Below are positions 24,901 through 33,764 of a stretch of DNA of 34,500 bases, piece by piece. The stretch comes from Salinivirgaceae bacterium. GTDB taxonomy: Bacteria; Bacteroidota; Bacteroidia; Bacteroidales; SZUA-534. The notes under the pieces were generated by a model, which made no database searches, was not told the DNA's origin, and worked only from the letters and a program-made list of their open reading frames with translations. Positions within the stretch are counted from its first letter, which is position 1; every line of letters begins with the position of its first letter. The stretch is taken from contig JAEEPS010000029.1 of assembly GCA_016284875.1 (NCBI GenBank), positions 1 through 34,500 of the forward strand, given 5' to 3'. A program made the translations under genes and the position numbers.

Positions 24901-27324
24901 TCATCTGACTACCACTACCCTTCCAAACCGAGGTTGTGAGTTCCGCAGACAGGCTTTAACCATATAGATTCCGCGAGGCAAGTCTGCAACTGATATTCTA
25001 AATTGTTCAGAATCAACACTCCAGCAACCGAGTATCTTGCCCGATGCTGATATAATCTCAACATTGGTAATCAATTGGTCGCTTTCAATCGTCACTAAAT
25101 CTGTTGCCGGATTTGGATAAACTATCAGTGGCATCTGCTCTACACTATTGTGCTGATTTATAGCCGTTAAACCGCGCACAACATTCAAAGCACCGCGGTG
25201 CCACATGCCGCCGTAATGCTCGCTGTAATTTAGCGCCCCAGCCCACATTCCTTTACCATTGGGCGAAATGCCCAAGGCTGTAAAATGATCTATATCAGTG
25301 TAAAAATCTTCGTAATTGGTGAACGACGAGCCATTATCGGTACTATACGATAATCCTGAAAATGTACCACGCGCGTTAAATCCGACACTCACAAGTGTAT
25401 CAGTACCAGGCATATAAGCAAAACTAGTCACAAAAAACGGACCTTGCGGATGAATCTGTTCCCAGTTTGAGCCTCCATCGCTAGTGCGATAAACTGCATA
25501 ATTCTTCGCGGATACTGCACTTATCATGCCTGAGTCATTATCGCGGAAAGCGAGTTTGAATTCAGTTCTTAATGGCGTCTGTACCACTGTCCACGTTGCA
25601 CCGCGGTCAACCGAACGGAAAAGCCGTCCTGTACTGGTACCAAAGAAAACAGTATTGTCGAAAACCGAAAAACTGCCCACTATGCCCGTCTCGTCGCGAT
25701 TACTGGCCGGAATGCGCGATGACCGAACCCGCGTCCATTGCTTGCCGCCATCGGTGGTAGTGTAAATCTCAAAATAACCACCATTGGGGTCACCAATACA
25801 GACTCCCGACTGCGAGTCCCAAAAATGAACGGCATTGGGGAACGCGCTTTTACCATCAAAAACCGCTGTCGGTTGGATATTCCATGTTTTGCCTCCATCT
25901 GCGGTATGAACTATCTTGCCGCCAGTCAGCGTGTTAGAGTTGACGCTTACATAAATCGAAGCCCAAGCCTCAACGGCACTCACCGCACTTATCGAAGAAA
26001 TTGTATAACTTTCATTTTTAGGGATATTCACCGTACCTGCCTGCCACGATTCGCCGCCATCGATTGTGCGGCAATAATCCATACATTGGCCGTTGCTGAT
26101 GGAGCCGTCGTATGCCGATGCCCACGCAACTTGCTCATTGACTGCCGAAATATTTAGAATTCCACGATAACCTCTGCTGAAACCCGAACTCTGAAGCGTC
26201 CACATAAGCGGCGGCTCTGTAGATGGCTTGATGCCAACAACAGCATCTAGTTCGCGGTCGAAAAGCGTTGTTTCAAGAATCATCCTATCGGGCAGGAAAA
26301 AGCCGTCGTAGTCGCCGCCCCACCCCCAGTTTATATGCATATAACCATCTGAGTTATAGCCATCTACAATCCAGGCATGACCTTCATCGCCACTCGTTGC
26401 ACCAGAATATATGACTGGCCGTCCCGCATCAATTTCAGCCATTATCATACTGAACCATTGCGCATTTGAGTAATCAGAATACGTGCAAAGTCTGATTGAG
26501 TCGGAATAGCGGAAATATTGAGGCATCGCGTAAAGCACATCGATAGTGTAAGAGCCTGAGCCGTTTTTGGTGTACGACATATCGACCGACACCCCAGCGT
26601 GATAGAGCAACTGCGCCACAGCAGCCCGCTCGGCGGTCGAATTATGAGCACGAATCTTGTCGGGCATCAAGTCCCAACGGTAGGTGGTTGCACCAAAATT
26701 GGCAAACTGCAGCCCATATTCAGGCGCCTCCGAAGGCACATATTTATGCCAACCGCGCCCCGTTTTGGGCCACTTATGGTACCGCATAACCTGCCCCATG
26801 GCAACGGCCACACAACCAGCAAATGACGGACACGAATCGTTGTATGCATCAGTCTGCGACCACGCCGATGTAACCAACGGGCCAACTGTCTTCGCTTGAG
26901 CAGTGTCAGCGGTCGGAGCCGAATCAGCGCGAGCCCGCCATTGGCGCTTGTTTGCAGTGGAACCGATACCTTGACTGCGCACTTCAGAAATCTTCTGCCC
27001 GTAACGGTTGAGTTGGTGCATAAGCATTTTGTTTTCAATTGGTTCGCTTGCAGGCGATGTTTGCGAGAAGCCTAAAACGGGATTCACCGCGTCATCGGCT
27101 GAAATGATGGCAAAACCGCCATCGGCATAAGTGAAAACATAATAAACCGTGTCGCCATTGAAGACGCCAACGTGCTTTAAAACAACGATTGAAGTGGATT
27201 TTTGAGTGTTGCGGCCAAACAGACCTGCAGCAACCGCAGCGGCTTTGTCAACGCTGACAGGTGCTGCTGTAACTATGTTTATTATCAGCAGAATCGGCAA
27301 TATGGTGCACAGGCGGCGCATCAT
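24901..27324 (-). CDS. C10 (streptopain-type) cysteine peptidase with propeller repeats and T9SS sorting domain
   Basis: An 807-residue secreted protease. Signal peptide about 1-20; a Spi-type pro-region about 21-130 (VDKAAAVAAGLFGR...GGFAIISADDAV); C10 peptidase about 150-350 with nucleophile Cys171 in AGCVAVAMGQVMRYH, general base His316 in GHAWIVDGY and the HINWGWGG block. About 375-715 hold WxS-rich BNR/photosystem-assembly-like repeats (VDRGATWTVV, TSDGGSNWEQI, TADGGKTWNIQ), likely a beta-propeller. About 735-807 form a type A T9SS sorting domain (YPNPATDLVTIES...GIYMVKA). It therefore crosses the outer membrane by type IX secretion. The ATG at 27324 overlaps the stop of the SpmAB gene (ATGA), so it is translationally coupled to an inner-membrane protein, which is unexpected. 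Confidence 0.94.
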   Translation of the reverse strand: MMRRLCTILPILLIINIVTAAPVSVDKAAAVAAGLFGRNTQKSTSIVVLKHVGVFNGDTVYYVFTYADGGFAIISADDAVNPVLGFSQTSPASEPIENKMLMHQLNRYGQKISEVRSQGIGSTANKRQWRARADSAPTADTAQAKTVGPLVTSAWSQTDAYNDSCPSFAGCVAVAMGQVMRYHKWPKTGRGWHKYVPSEAPEYGLQFANFGATTYRWDLMPDKIRAHNSTAERAAVAQLLYHAGVSVDMSYTKNGSGSYTIDVLYAMPQYFRYSDSIRLCTYSDYSNAQWFSMIMAEIDAGRPVIYSGATSGDEGHAWIVDGYNSDGYMHINWGWGGDYDGFFLPDRMILETTLFDRELDAVVGIKPSTEPPLMWTLQSSGFSRGYRGILNISAVNEQVAWASAYDGSISNGQCMDYCRTIDGGESWQAGTVNIPKNESYTISSISAVSAVEAWASIYVSVNSNTLTGGKIVHTADGGKTWNIQPTAVFDGKSAFPNAVHFWDSQSGVCIGDPNGGYFEIYTTTDGGKQWTRVRSSRIPASNRDETGIVGSFSVFDNTVFFGTSTGRLFRSVDRGATWTVVQTPLRTEFKLAFRDNDSGMISAVSAKNYAVYRTSDGGSNWEQIHPQGPFFVTSFAYMPGTDTLVSVGFNARGTFSGLSYSTDNGSSFTNYEDFYTDIDHFTALGISPNGKGMWAGALNYSEHYGGMWHRGALNVVRGLTAINQHNSVEQMPLIVYPNPATDLVTIESDQLITNVEIISASGKILGCWSVDSEQFRISVADLPRGIYMVKACLRNSQPRFGRVVVVR

Positions 27325-28553
27325 CCCCAAAAGATGTAGGCAACAACAATTGCAGCAATAATGCTAGCAAGGTCGGCAAGCAGGCCGCAGACAACAGCGT
27401 GGCGCGTTTTAGTGATGTTCACGCTGCCGAAATAGACGGCCAAAATGTAGAATGTGGTGTCGGTTGAACCTTGGAAGCAGCACGCCAAGCGGCCTGCAAA
27501 CGAGTCGGCGCCCATTTGGTTCATCGTCTCAATCATCACGCCGCGCGCGCCCGAGCCGCTCAACGGCTTCATAAACGCTGTGGGCAGAGCATCAACAAAA
27601 TCGGTGTTAACGCCCGTGAGCGCAACCAACGACCGCAGGCCGTCAATCAAATAGTCGAGCGCGCCCGAAGTGCGGAAAACACCCACCCCGACAAGTATCG
27701 CAATCAGGTATGGAATGATTTTCACGGCCACACTGAATCCTTCTTTCGCACCTTCAATAAACGCTTCATATACATTTACTTTCCGCCTGACAGCCAACAC
27801 TATAAACGAAATGATTATCAGGAAAAGAATGACGTTTGCAATGAGCGATGACTGAGCGTTTACGGCTTCGCGCGGCAATCGGACAAAGTACCAAATCAGG
27901 CCGCTGATGATGAGCGAGAAAACGGCGAAATAGCCAAGAAAGACCTTATTGAATAAGTTGATTTTCTGATAGATGGAAACAGCAAGAATGCCCACTAACG
28001 TACTGAAAAACGTGGCAATCAGAATCGGAATGAAAACATCCGAAGGGTCGGCAGCGCCCATCTGCGCACGGTAAACCATAATGCTCACGGGTATCAGCGT
28101 CAGCCCCGAAGTGTTGAGAACCAAGAACATAATCATCGAGTTCGATGCGGTGTCCTTCTTTGGATTCAGTTCCTGCAACTGACTCATAGCCTTCAGTCCG
28201 AGCGGCGTGGCGGCATTGTCGATGCCGAGCATATTGGCCGCAAGATTCATCATTATTGAGCCGTTAACGGGGTGATTTTTAGGAATTTCAGGGAACAGTT
28301 TGCTGAAAAACGGCCCCATAATCCGCGAGAAGATGTTAATCATACCACCCTTCTCGCCTATCCGCATCAGGCCAAGCCAGAGCGTCATCACACCAGTCAG
28401 GCCGAGAGAGATTTCGAAGCCTGTTTTGGCCATATCGAACGTGCTGCCCACCATTGCCGAGAAAATCTGCGTGTCGCCCAGAAATATCAGTTTGATGAGC
28501 GCCACCACAAAGGCTATCACGAAGAATGCTATCCAGATGTAATTCAGAGCCAT
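27321..28553 (-). CDS. SpmA-SpmB fusion, nucleoside recognition (Gate) domain membrane protein
   Basis: A 410-residue polytopic membrane protein. The first half matches spore maturation protein A (MTLWLGLMRIGEKGGMINIFSRIMGPFF and NLAANMLGIDNAATPLGLKAM); the second half matches SpmB (GAKEGFSVAVKIIPYLIAILVGVGVFR, PLSGSGARGVM and CCFQGSTDTTFYILAVYFGSV). Such fusions are usual in non-sporulating Bacteroidota and belong to the nucleoside-recognition Gate family; the transported solute is not established. The downstream C10 protease overlaps its stop codon by 4 bp. Its leader (28554-28650) is made of degenerate AT-rich repeats. Confidence 0.92.
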   Translation of the reverse strand: MALNYIWIAFFVIAFVVALIKLIFLGDTQIFSAMVGSTFDMAKTGFEISLGLTGVMTLWLGLMRIGEKGGMINIFSRIMGPFFSKLFPEIPKNHPVNGSIMMNLAANMLGIDNAATPLGLKAMSQLQELNPKKDTASNSMIMFLVLNTSGLTLIPVSIMVYRAQMGAADPSDVFIPILIATFFSTLVGILAVSIYQKINLFNKVFLGYFAVFSLIISGLIWYFVRLPREAVNAQSSLIANVILFLIIISFIVLAVRRKVNVYEAFIEGAKEGFSVAVKIIPYLIAILVGVGVFRTSGALDYLIDGLRSLVALTGVNTDFVDALPTAFMKPLSGSGARGVMIETMNQMGADSFAGRLACCFQGSTDTTFYILAVYFGSVNITKTRHAVVCGLLADLASIIAAIVVAYIFWG

Positions 28554-28557
28554 TGAT

Positions 28558-28647
28558 TTAAGTTATAAGTTGTTGAGTTATAAGTTTTAAGTTATAACTT
28601 GTTAAGTTATAAGTTTTAAGTTGTTGAGTTTTAAGTTTTAAGTTAAA
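28558..28647. repeat. AT-rich degenerate tandem repeat
   Basis: About 90 bp built from variants of AAGTTATAAGTT, AAGTTTTAAGTT and TTGTTGAGTT. It lies directly before the SpmAB start codon (28553). Repeats like this occur between genes in many Bacteroidota. The 28648-28718 remainder is AT-rich with no gene. Confidence 0.75.
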
Positions 28648-28718
28648 AAGGCATAAGGCAAAAGTCTATTCAAATCCATCTAACTTGCTCATTTTAACTT
28701 TTAATTTTCAATTTTCAA

Positions 28719-29345
28719 TTAATCTGCGTTTTCAGTTTGTGTTTTCGTTAACATTGCATCGAGTATATGTCTCATTTTCTGACCGTTCCATTGTGCCATT
28801 CCACTTTTGCGCATCAGGATGTTGCCTTCGGCGTCAATCAGGAATGTTACGGGCAGTGTGCTTGTCGAGAGTTGTTCGGGATAACGCTTAATTGGCAGAT
28901 AGACAGGTAAATCCAAATTCTTCTTTTTGACGAATTTTGCCATATCGGTGCGTTTCTCGTTGGTGATGAAAAGGAAATTCACCTTGTCTCCATAATCGGC
29001 ATAAAGGCTGCGGAACTGCCCCATCTCAGCCAAGCACGGCGCGCACCACGATGCCCAATAGTTCAGCACGATGGGTTTTCCAACGAAATCGGCCAGCGTG
29101 CAGGTATCGCCCCCGAGCGTGCGCAAACGCCAGTCGAGCGACGATGTGAACAGCGGAATGGGTTGCTTGAGCAGCGACGGCTGATAGACAAACACCGTTG
29201 GCCGCAAAACAAGTGCTATGGCCGATTTCCTCGTCTGCGGCACCATTATGAAGATGGCCAGCACAACGATTATCACGTCTAGTGCCAGACTCAACTTCGA
29301 CTTGCGGCTCAAAAGATTTCTGAAATAATTCTTAATGAACTCCAT
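28719..29345 (-). CDS. TlpA-family thioredoxin, membrane anchored
   Basis: A 208-residue protein. The start at 29345 (MEFIKNYF) is preferred: it has a short AATAGGT purine patch before the ATG and directly precedes the basic segment and membrane helix (about 20-36); upstream codons to 29414 are AT-rich leader. Periplasmic residues 60-208 are a TlpA/ResA-type thioredoxin fold with NYWASWCAPC (Cys101, Cys104) and cis-Pro in STLPVTFLID. Proteins of this type keep envelope thiols reduced, for example in cytochrome c maturation. No cytochrome genes are nearby. It is the third thioredoxin-fold gene here. Confidence 0.92.
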   Translation of the reverse strand: MEFIKNYFRNLLSRKSKLSLALDVIIVVLAIFIMVPQTRKSAIALVLRPTVFVYQPSLLKQPIPLFTSSLDWRLRTLGGDTCTLADFVGKPIVLNYWASWCAPCLAEMGQFRSLYADYGDKVNFLFITNEKRTDMAKFVKKKNLDLPVYLPIKRYPEQLSTSTLPVTFLIDAEGNILMRKSGMAQWNGQKMRHILDAMLTKTQTENAD

Positions 29346-29434
29346 ACCTATTATAAAAACAGCGCAAGGTAGCAAATTCGGGGAATTGTTTAATCGAATA
29401 ATAGTTATGAGCAATTATTAGTAGGCTAAAAGCA

Positions 29435-29463
29435 GCAGCGGTCATCATCACGACGACCGCTGC
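29435..29463. promoter_or_regulatory. GC-rich hairpin, possible attenuator or terminator
   Basis: A perfect 9-bp stem (29435-29443 GCAGCGGTC with 29455-29463 GACCGCTGC) in otherwise AT-rich DNA, with an 11-nt loop. Read leftward it is followed by TGCTTTTAG, so it could act as a weak terminator 90 bp before the TlpA start. Read rightward no T-run follows. Confidence 0.45.
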
Positions 29464-29694
29464 CCAAACAACTAACCATTATGAAAAACTATTCTTTCTC
29501 GCGACAAAGATATCTACTTAACAACATCTTTCAAAAATCACACATCTATAAAAATATGACATCCGTCAAATCTTTACACCATATTTAAACGTAATTATTG
29601 TTGTTTGGTTACAATAATGATTAAAAAATCGATCATAAAATGTCACTAGTGAAATTGTAATTCAACTTTCTTCTTCAATTATCGAAAATTGGCT

Positions 29695-29702
29695 TACATT
29701 TG
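29695..29702 (+). promoter_or_regulatory. -7 box for the DUF4290 gene
   Basis: TACATTTG matches TAnnTTTG exactly, 19 bp before the ATG at 29722. The -33 element is unclear. Confidence 0.5.
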
Positions 29703-29721
29703 CAGAAAATCGAAATACACA

Positions 29722-30393
29722 ATGGACTATAACACAAGCCGCGAGAAACTTATTCTGCCGGAATATGGCCGCAACGTTCAGGAAATGGTTAACACAATCA
29801 AAAGAGCCAGAGACCGCGAACTTCGTAACACATTGGCCAAGAGCACAGTACAGTTGATGGGAAACATGAATCCGCAACTGCGCGAATCGGCTGATTACAA
29901 ACACAAACTTTGGGACCACTTGGCCGTGATTGCCAATTTCGACCTCGACATTGACGCGCCTTATCCGTTGCCGACAAAGAGCGAAATTCGCCAGAAACCG
30001 GCTAAAATGAAATACAGCAACCCTGACGAAATCCGATTCAAACACTACGGAAAGATTCTGGAGGATATGGTGCGCAAAGCGACTCAATATCCTGATGGTG
30101 AGGAAAAAGACGAACTGATAAAAGTGATTGCAAATCAGATGAAAAAATCGTTCCTGACATGGAACCGCGAGACTATCTCTGACGATGTGATTTTTTCTGA
30201 CATACTCGCCATTTCGTGCAACCACCTCAAAATTCCGGAGGGGCTGAAACTGACTGATACTAAAGAGTTGCTCCGTATGCAGGCGGCTGTCAACAACGCC
30301 ACAAACTCAACTATCAGCGCGCCAAAACGCAAGGCCAACAACAAAAAAGCCAAGGCAAAGAAAAAAGTGCAGCATCAGAAACAACAGAAATGA
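29722..30393 (+). CDS. DUF4290 family protein
   Basis: A 223-residue soluble protein. The start MDYNTSREKLILPEYGRNVQEMV is the conserved opening of the DUF4290 family, a near-universal Bacteroidota family of unknown function; the ATG at 29722 sits 19 bp after a good -7 box, so the TTG at 29689 is rejected. Mostly helical, no signal peptide or membrane segment. The last 25 residues are very basic (AKAKKKVQHQKQQK), which may contact nucleic acid; that is inference. A terminator follows directly. Confidence 0.92.
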   Translation: MDYNTSREKLILPEYGRNVQEMVNTIKRARDRELRNTLAKSTVQLMGNMNPQLRESADYKHKLWDHLAVIANFDLDIDAPYPLPTKSEIRQKPAKMKYSNPDEIRFKHYGKILEDMVRKATQYPDGEEKDELIKVIANQMKKSFLTWNRETISDDVIFSDILAISCNHLKIPEGLKLTDTKELLRMQAAVNNATNSTISAPKRKANNKKAKAKKKVQHQKQQK

Positions 30394-30417
30394 TGCTATT
30401 CAACGCATAACTATCAG

Positions 30418-30452
30418 AAAACACAGGTCAGCAAAATGGTCTGTGTTTTTTT
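30418..30452 (+). terminator. Intrinsic terminator after the DUF4290 gene
   Basis: A 9-bp stem (30418-30426 AAAACACAG with 30441-30449 CTGTGTTTT), a 14-nt loop and a seven-T run that includes the end of the stem. Also usable for the convergent SNF2 gene ending at 30484. Confidence 0.8.
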
Positions 30453-30483
30453 ATGCCTCAACGGGAAATCAAATCCGGATTCG

Positions 30484-33399
30484 TTACTCGAACAACTGCA
30501 TAAGGTCGTCAACTGTCAGGCTTCCAAGCGGATTGCTGCTGGCGAACAGTCCGGCAAGGCGGCTCTTGCGGTTTTGGAGATTGATGATTTTTTCTTCTAG
30601 TGTGCCGGCCGTAACAAATTTATACACAAACACATTCTTGGTCTGTCCGATGCGGTGAGCACGGTCAATTGCTTGATTTTCAGCCGATGGATTCCACCAC
30701 GGGTCGAGGACGAAAACATAATCGGCAGCCGTGAGGTTCAGGCCAACACCGCCCGCCTTGAGCGAAATAAGAAAAACGGACACATTGCTGTCGGTTTGGA
30801 ATCGGTCAATCACTTCCTCGCGGTTGCGTGTGGCTCCGGTCAACATTGAATAGCCGATTCCCGCATTTTTCAGATGTTCCTCGAAAATATTGAGGTATTC
30901 GACAAACGAACTGAAAATAAGAACTTTGTGATTCTCCGACAGAATCGTTTCAAGCACCCTGGTCACCTCGTCGAACTTTGCCGACGGTTCATCGAATCCA
31001 GCCAACCTCGGATGGCAGGCTATCTGGCGCAGCCGCGTAAGCGACCGCAGAACCAAAGCCGAATTTTGAGCAGGACTACCACTTGAAATGCCCGACAAAA
31101 TCTCATTTCTGACGGCCGATTTCTCCGACTCGTAAAGCGACTGCTGCTCGGTGCTCATCTCGCAAACCCGTATCTGCTCGGTTTTTGGAGGCAAATCGTC
31201 GGCAACCTGGTCCTTTGTCCGGCGCAGAATGAACGGTTCCACCAAGGCTTTTAGTTTTGCTGCGCGACTGTTTTCTGGGTCATGCTCAATAATTTGCGCG
31301 AATTCCTTGCGGAAATAACTCTGATTGCCAAGCAATCCCTGATTGATGAAATTCATCTGCGCCCACAAATCGGTCAGACTATTCTCGACAGGTGTGCCGG
31401 TAAGTATCAGTTTGTATTTCGACTTCAGACTTGTCACAGCCGAGTAACTCTTTGAACTTGTGTTTTTTATGGTCTGACTTTCGTCAAGAATAATATAGTA
31501 GAAAGGATATTTCGACAGCAATTCGCAGTCGTTGCGGACAAGGCCGTAGGTGGTCACCACAACATCATAGTTGTCGAAAACTGATGCACTGCGCGTACGG
31601 GCCGGTCCCACGTGCGCCAAAACCTTGAGCGACGGAGTGAACCGAGCCGCCTCGGCGCACCAGTTGTGAATCAGCGACAATGGTACAACAACAAGACTAG
31701 TAGCCTTTTTTTGAACTCTTTCCGGCGTATCGAACAGCGACAATTGAACGCCATTACCAAATGTTTGAGGAACATCCACTTCGACGCTGTCGTTCGATGA
31801 ATCGAGAAGCAATGTAAGCGCCTGAAGAGTTTTTCCAAGTCCCATATCATCGGCCAAGCAACCGCCAAAACCATTGGTTTTCAGTAGTTTCATCCAATAG
31901 TAGCCTGTCAACTGATATGGGCGCAGATTGGCATTAAGACCAGCGGGCAACGATGCCTTGGGCAGATTGCCAACATTGAACATATTACACAACCGCTCCA
32001 CTCCTGCCGCCTCAACACCCGATTCGTGCAACAATCCGAACATCTGCCGCTTGACTGACAGCACGTCGCCAGCAACGCGCCCCACTTTGAACAACTCAAA
32101 ATAGCGAACAAACCACTCGGCAGGAAGCACTGCCATTGTGCCGTCGGGCAGTTCAAACTCACGGATTCCTCCCAAAATGTTGCGCTGCAACTTCTGGAAC
32201 GGGATAGTAAAACCGCCAATAGTGACTGTTCCGCGTATATCGAACCAATCATTGCGTTCTTCGGCCTTGATTGTCAATCCGATACCGCCAAGATGATAAC
32301 GTTTTTTCTCTGTCTGCCGCAATTCGAAACCCGCATTGGCAAGTTGCTCGGCACGCTCACTCAACGCCTCAACAAGACTGAACATTGATTCGTCGCCAAC
32401 AGCGTCACCTGCGCCCGACTGCTTAAAGTTTGTATTGTCATTAGTTTGAAAACCAATACTTTTCAACGTTTCAATACACTCATCCTCATAATCGGTCTGA
32501 CGCAACATTTTCACGAAATTCACATCGTCGCCGCTGCGCTGCATATCGACAAACGCCTGTGTCTGGTTATCATGAAAAACCTGGTTCATTCCATATTGGA
32601 ATTTCAGCGTCAGCGCGGCATCCCCCATGATGCTATAACCAAGATTGAGCACCGCTTTCGGCATTTCGCGCACAAGTTTCACTCCAAATCCCGTTGCTCG
32701 GACATGGAAATTGCGAACAGCATTGAGGATAAACTTCTCAAAATAAGCATTTTCTGTTTCTTTACGGATATGAATGAAATCGTTAGTCAAAAATGGTGCG
32801 AACTTTTTGCTGTCGATGTCGAAAAACTGATATAAAACCTTGTTGATTACCACATTACATGGTTTTTCATCGGTAATCACCAAAGCAGTTTTGCCTTTCA
32901 GTTTGTCGTAATGGTCGCCGTGGTCGATGGCAATGCGGTAGCGGATTCCGTTCTCGTTGCGGTCGAACAGGAAAAGCGCATGAACACGACTGCCCGCCAC
33001 CTTTATCTCATCGGCAGCATAAACCTGTGTGCAATTGTTGTCTTTCAAGAAGATACGCAGACGTTGAGCCAATGCGAATTTCATCATCTTCTTCAGACGA
33101 ATCTCAATATATGGACGTATCTTGTTGGCAATAAACTCCTTATCAACATGACGCAAAAAATCGGACGGCGGCTCTTTTGAGAAAAGCCGCGCCACATAGG
33201 TGTCCTCAATCGAACCGCAAAGGCGGATAATCTGCTCATAATCATCGCAATAGCCCGCAGCATCACGGATGCTTATCGGCGAAGCCTTGTCGATGACCGA
33301 ATAAAGCGCAGTTCCGCCCGACGGCGTAATGATGTACGGAACCAGCAGCACGCCGAATTTGCGGTGCTTCTCCACCACTATTATAAGTTCGCGCTGCAT
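30484..33399 (-). CDS. SNF2/Swi2-family DNA helicase-like ATPase
   Basis: A 971-residue protein. The first 480 residues are a long, poorly recognised region seen in bacterial SNF2 proteins. The ATPase core begins near residue 491 (NLRPYQLTGYYWMKLL): motif I DDMGLGKT (517-524), DESQ box (639-642), LTGTPVENS motif III, then the C-terminal helicase half with LIFSSF, SLKAGGVGLNLTAADYV and motif VI AIDRAHRIGQ (910-919). SNF2 enzymes move along double-stranded DNA to remodel DNA-protein complexes, such as stalled RNA polymerase in the case of E. coli RapA. Its ATG overlaps the SUI1 gene stop by one base (TGATG), so the two are coupled. No methylase or nuclease is adjacent, so there is no sign of a defence island. 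Confidence 0.94.
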   Translation of the reverse strand: MQRELIIVVEKHRKFGVLLVPYIITPSGGTALYSVIDKASPISIRDAAGYCDDYEQIIRLCGSIEDTYVARLFSKEPPSDFLRHVDKEFIANKIRPYIEIRLKKMMKFALAQRLRIFLKDNNCTQVYAADEIKVAGSRVHALFLFDRNENGIRYRIAIDHGDHYDKLKGKTALVITDEKPCNVVINKVLYQFFDIDSKKFAPFLTNDFIHIRKETENAYFEKFILNAVRNFHVRATGFGVKLVREMPKAVLNLGYSIMGDAALTLKFQYGMNQVFHDNQTQAFVDMQRSGDDVNFVKMLRQTDYEDECIETLKSIGFQTNDNTNFKQSGAGDAVGDESMFSLVEALSERAEQLANAGFELRQTEKKRYHLGGIGLTIKAEERNDWFDIRGTVTIGGFTIPFQKLQRNILGGIREFELPDGTMAVLPAEWFVRYFELFKVGRVAGDVLSVKRQMFGLLHESGVEAAGVERLCNMFNVGNLPKASLPAGLNANLRPYQLTGYYWMKLLKTNGFGGCLADDMGLGKTLQALTLLLDSSNDSVEVDVPQTFGNGVQLSLFDTPERVQKKATSLVVVPLSLIHNWCAEAARFTPSLKVLAHVGPARTRSASVFDNYDVVVTTYGLVRNDCELLSKYPFYYIILDESQTIKNTSSKSYSAVTSLKSKYKLILTGTPVENSLTDLWAQMNFINQGLLGNQSYFRKEFAQIIEHDPENSRAAKLKALVEPFILRRTKDQVADDLPPKTEQIRVCEMSTEQQSLYESEKSAVRNEILSGISSGSPAQNSALVLRSLTRLRQIACHPRLAGFDEPSAKFDEVTRVLETILSENHKVLIFSSFVEYLNIFEEHLKNAGIGYSMLTGATRNREEVIDRFQTDSNVSVFLISLKAGGVGLNLTAADYVFVLDPWWNPSAENQAIDRAHRIGQTKNVFVYKFVTAGTLEEKIINLQNRKSRLAGLFASSNPLGSLTVDDLMQLFE

Positions 33400-33764
33400 C
33401 AGTTTCCGCCCGACATTTTCACCTTATAACCAGCCTGAACCAGCAAATCGTAAACTTTCTGCTTGAAATCGCCTTGAATCAGAATCTCGCCGTCCTTCGA
33501 CGAACCTCCTACTCCACACTTGTTTTTCAGCATCTTGGCCAAATCCTTCAAATCGTCATCAGTGCCCACAAAGCCTTGCACAAGCGTCACGGTTTTTCCC
33601 GCGCGTTGCTTGCGGTCGATGCAAACCTTCAGGTTCTGACGCGATGGTTCAAGTGTCTCTGGTTCAGACTCTTCGCCTGTATCGTAAACAAAATCAGGAT
33701 TGGTTGAATAGACCACGTTCAGGCGGTCTTTCCAATCGTTACTTGCGCTATTTTTCTTTCCCAT
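33399..33764 (-). CDS. SUI1/YciH-type translation initiation factor homologue
   Basis: A 121-residue protein. The C-terminal 75 residues match the SUI1/eIF1 fold: VCIDRKQRAGKTVTLVQGF, LKDLAKMLKNKCGVGGSSKDGEILIQGD and VYDLLVQAGYKVKMSGG. The N-terminal half is short and acidic. Bacterial YciH-like proteins resemble eukaryotic eIF1 and are thought to affect initiation fidelity. It is the first gene of a two-gene unit with the SNF2 ATPase, joined by a one-base stop/start overlap; a weak -7 candidate (TATCTTCG at 33805-33812, minus strand) lies 40 bp upstream. Confidence 0.93.
   Translation of the reverse strand: MGKKNSASNDWKDRLNVVYSTNPDFVYDTGEESEPETLEPSRQNLKVCIDRKQRAGKTVTLVQGFVGTDDDLKDLAKMLKNKCGVGGSSKDGEILIQGDFKQKVYDLLVQAGYKVKMSGGN

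Larger units (their letters stand above)
29346..29721. other. Intergenic region with strong hairpin and short ORFs
   Basis: 376 bp between divergent genes. It contains a 9-bp hairpin at 29435-29463, a 35-codon ORF on the plus strand (29481-29588, starting MKNYSFSRQR), a 14-codon Cys-rich ORF on the minus strand (29518-29562), and the -7 box of the DUF4290 gene near its right end. Whether either short ORF is translated cannot be told from sequence. Confidence 0.5.

Noticed and set aside
28558..28647. CRISPR-like array
   Set aside because: Units are short, degenerate and without unique spacers, and no cas gene is near.
30484..33764. Defence island (SNF2 helicase as part of a DISARM-like system)
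   Set aside because: No methylase, nuclease, DUF1998 or phospholipase gene is adjacent; the only coupled gene is a SUI1 factor.
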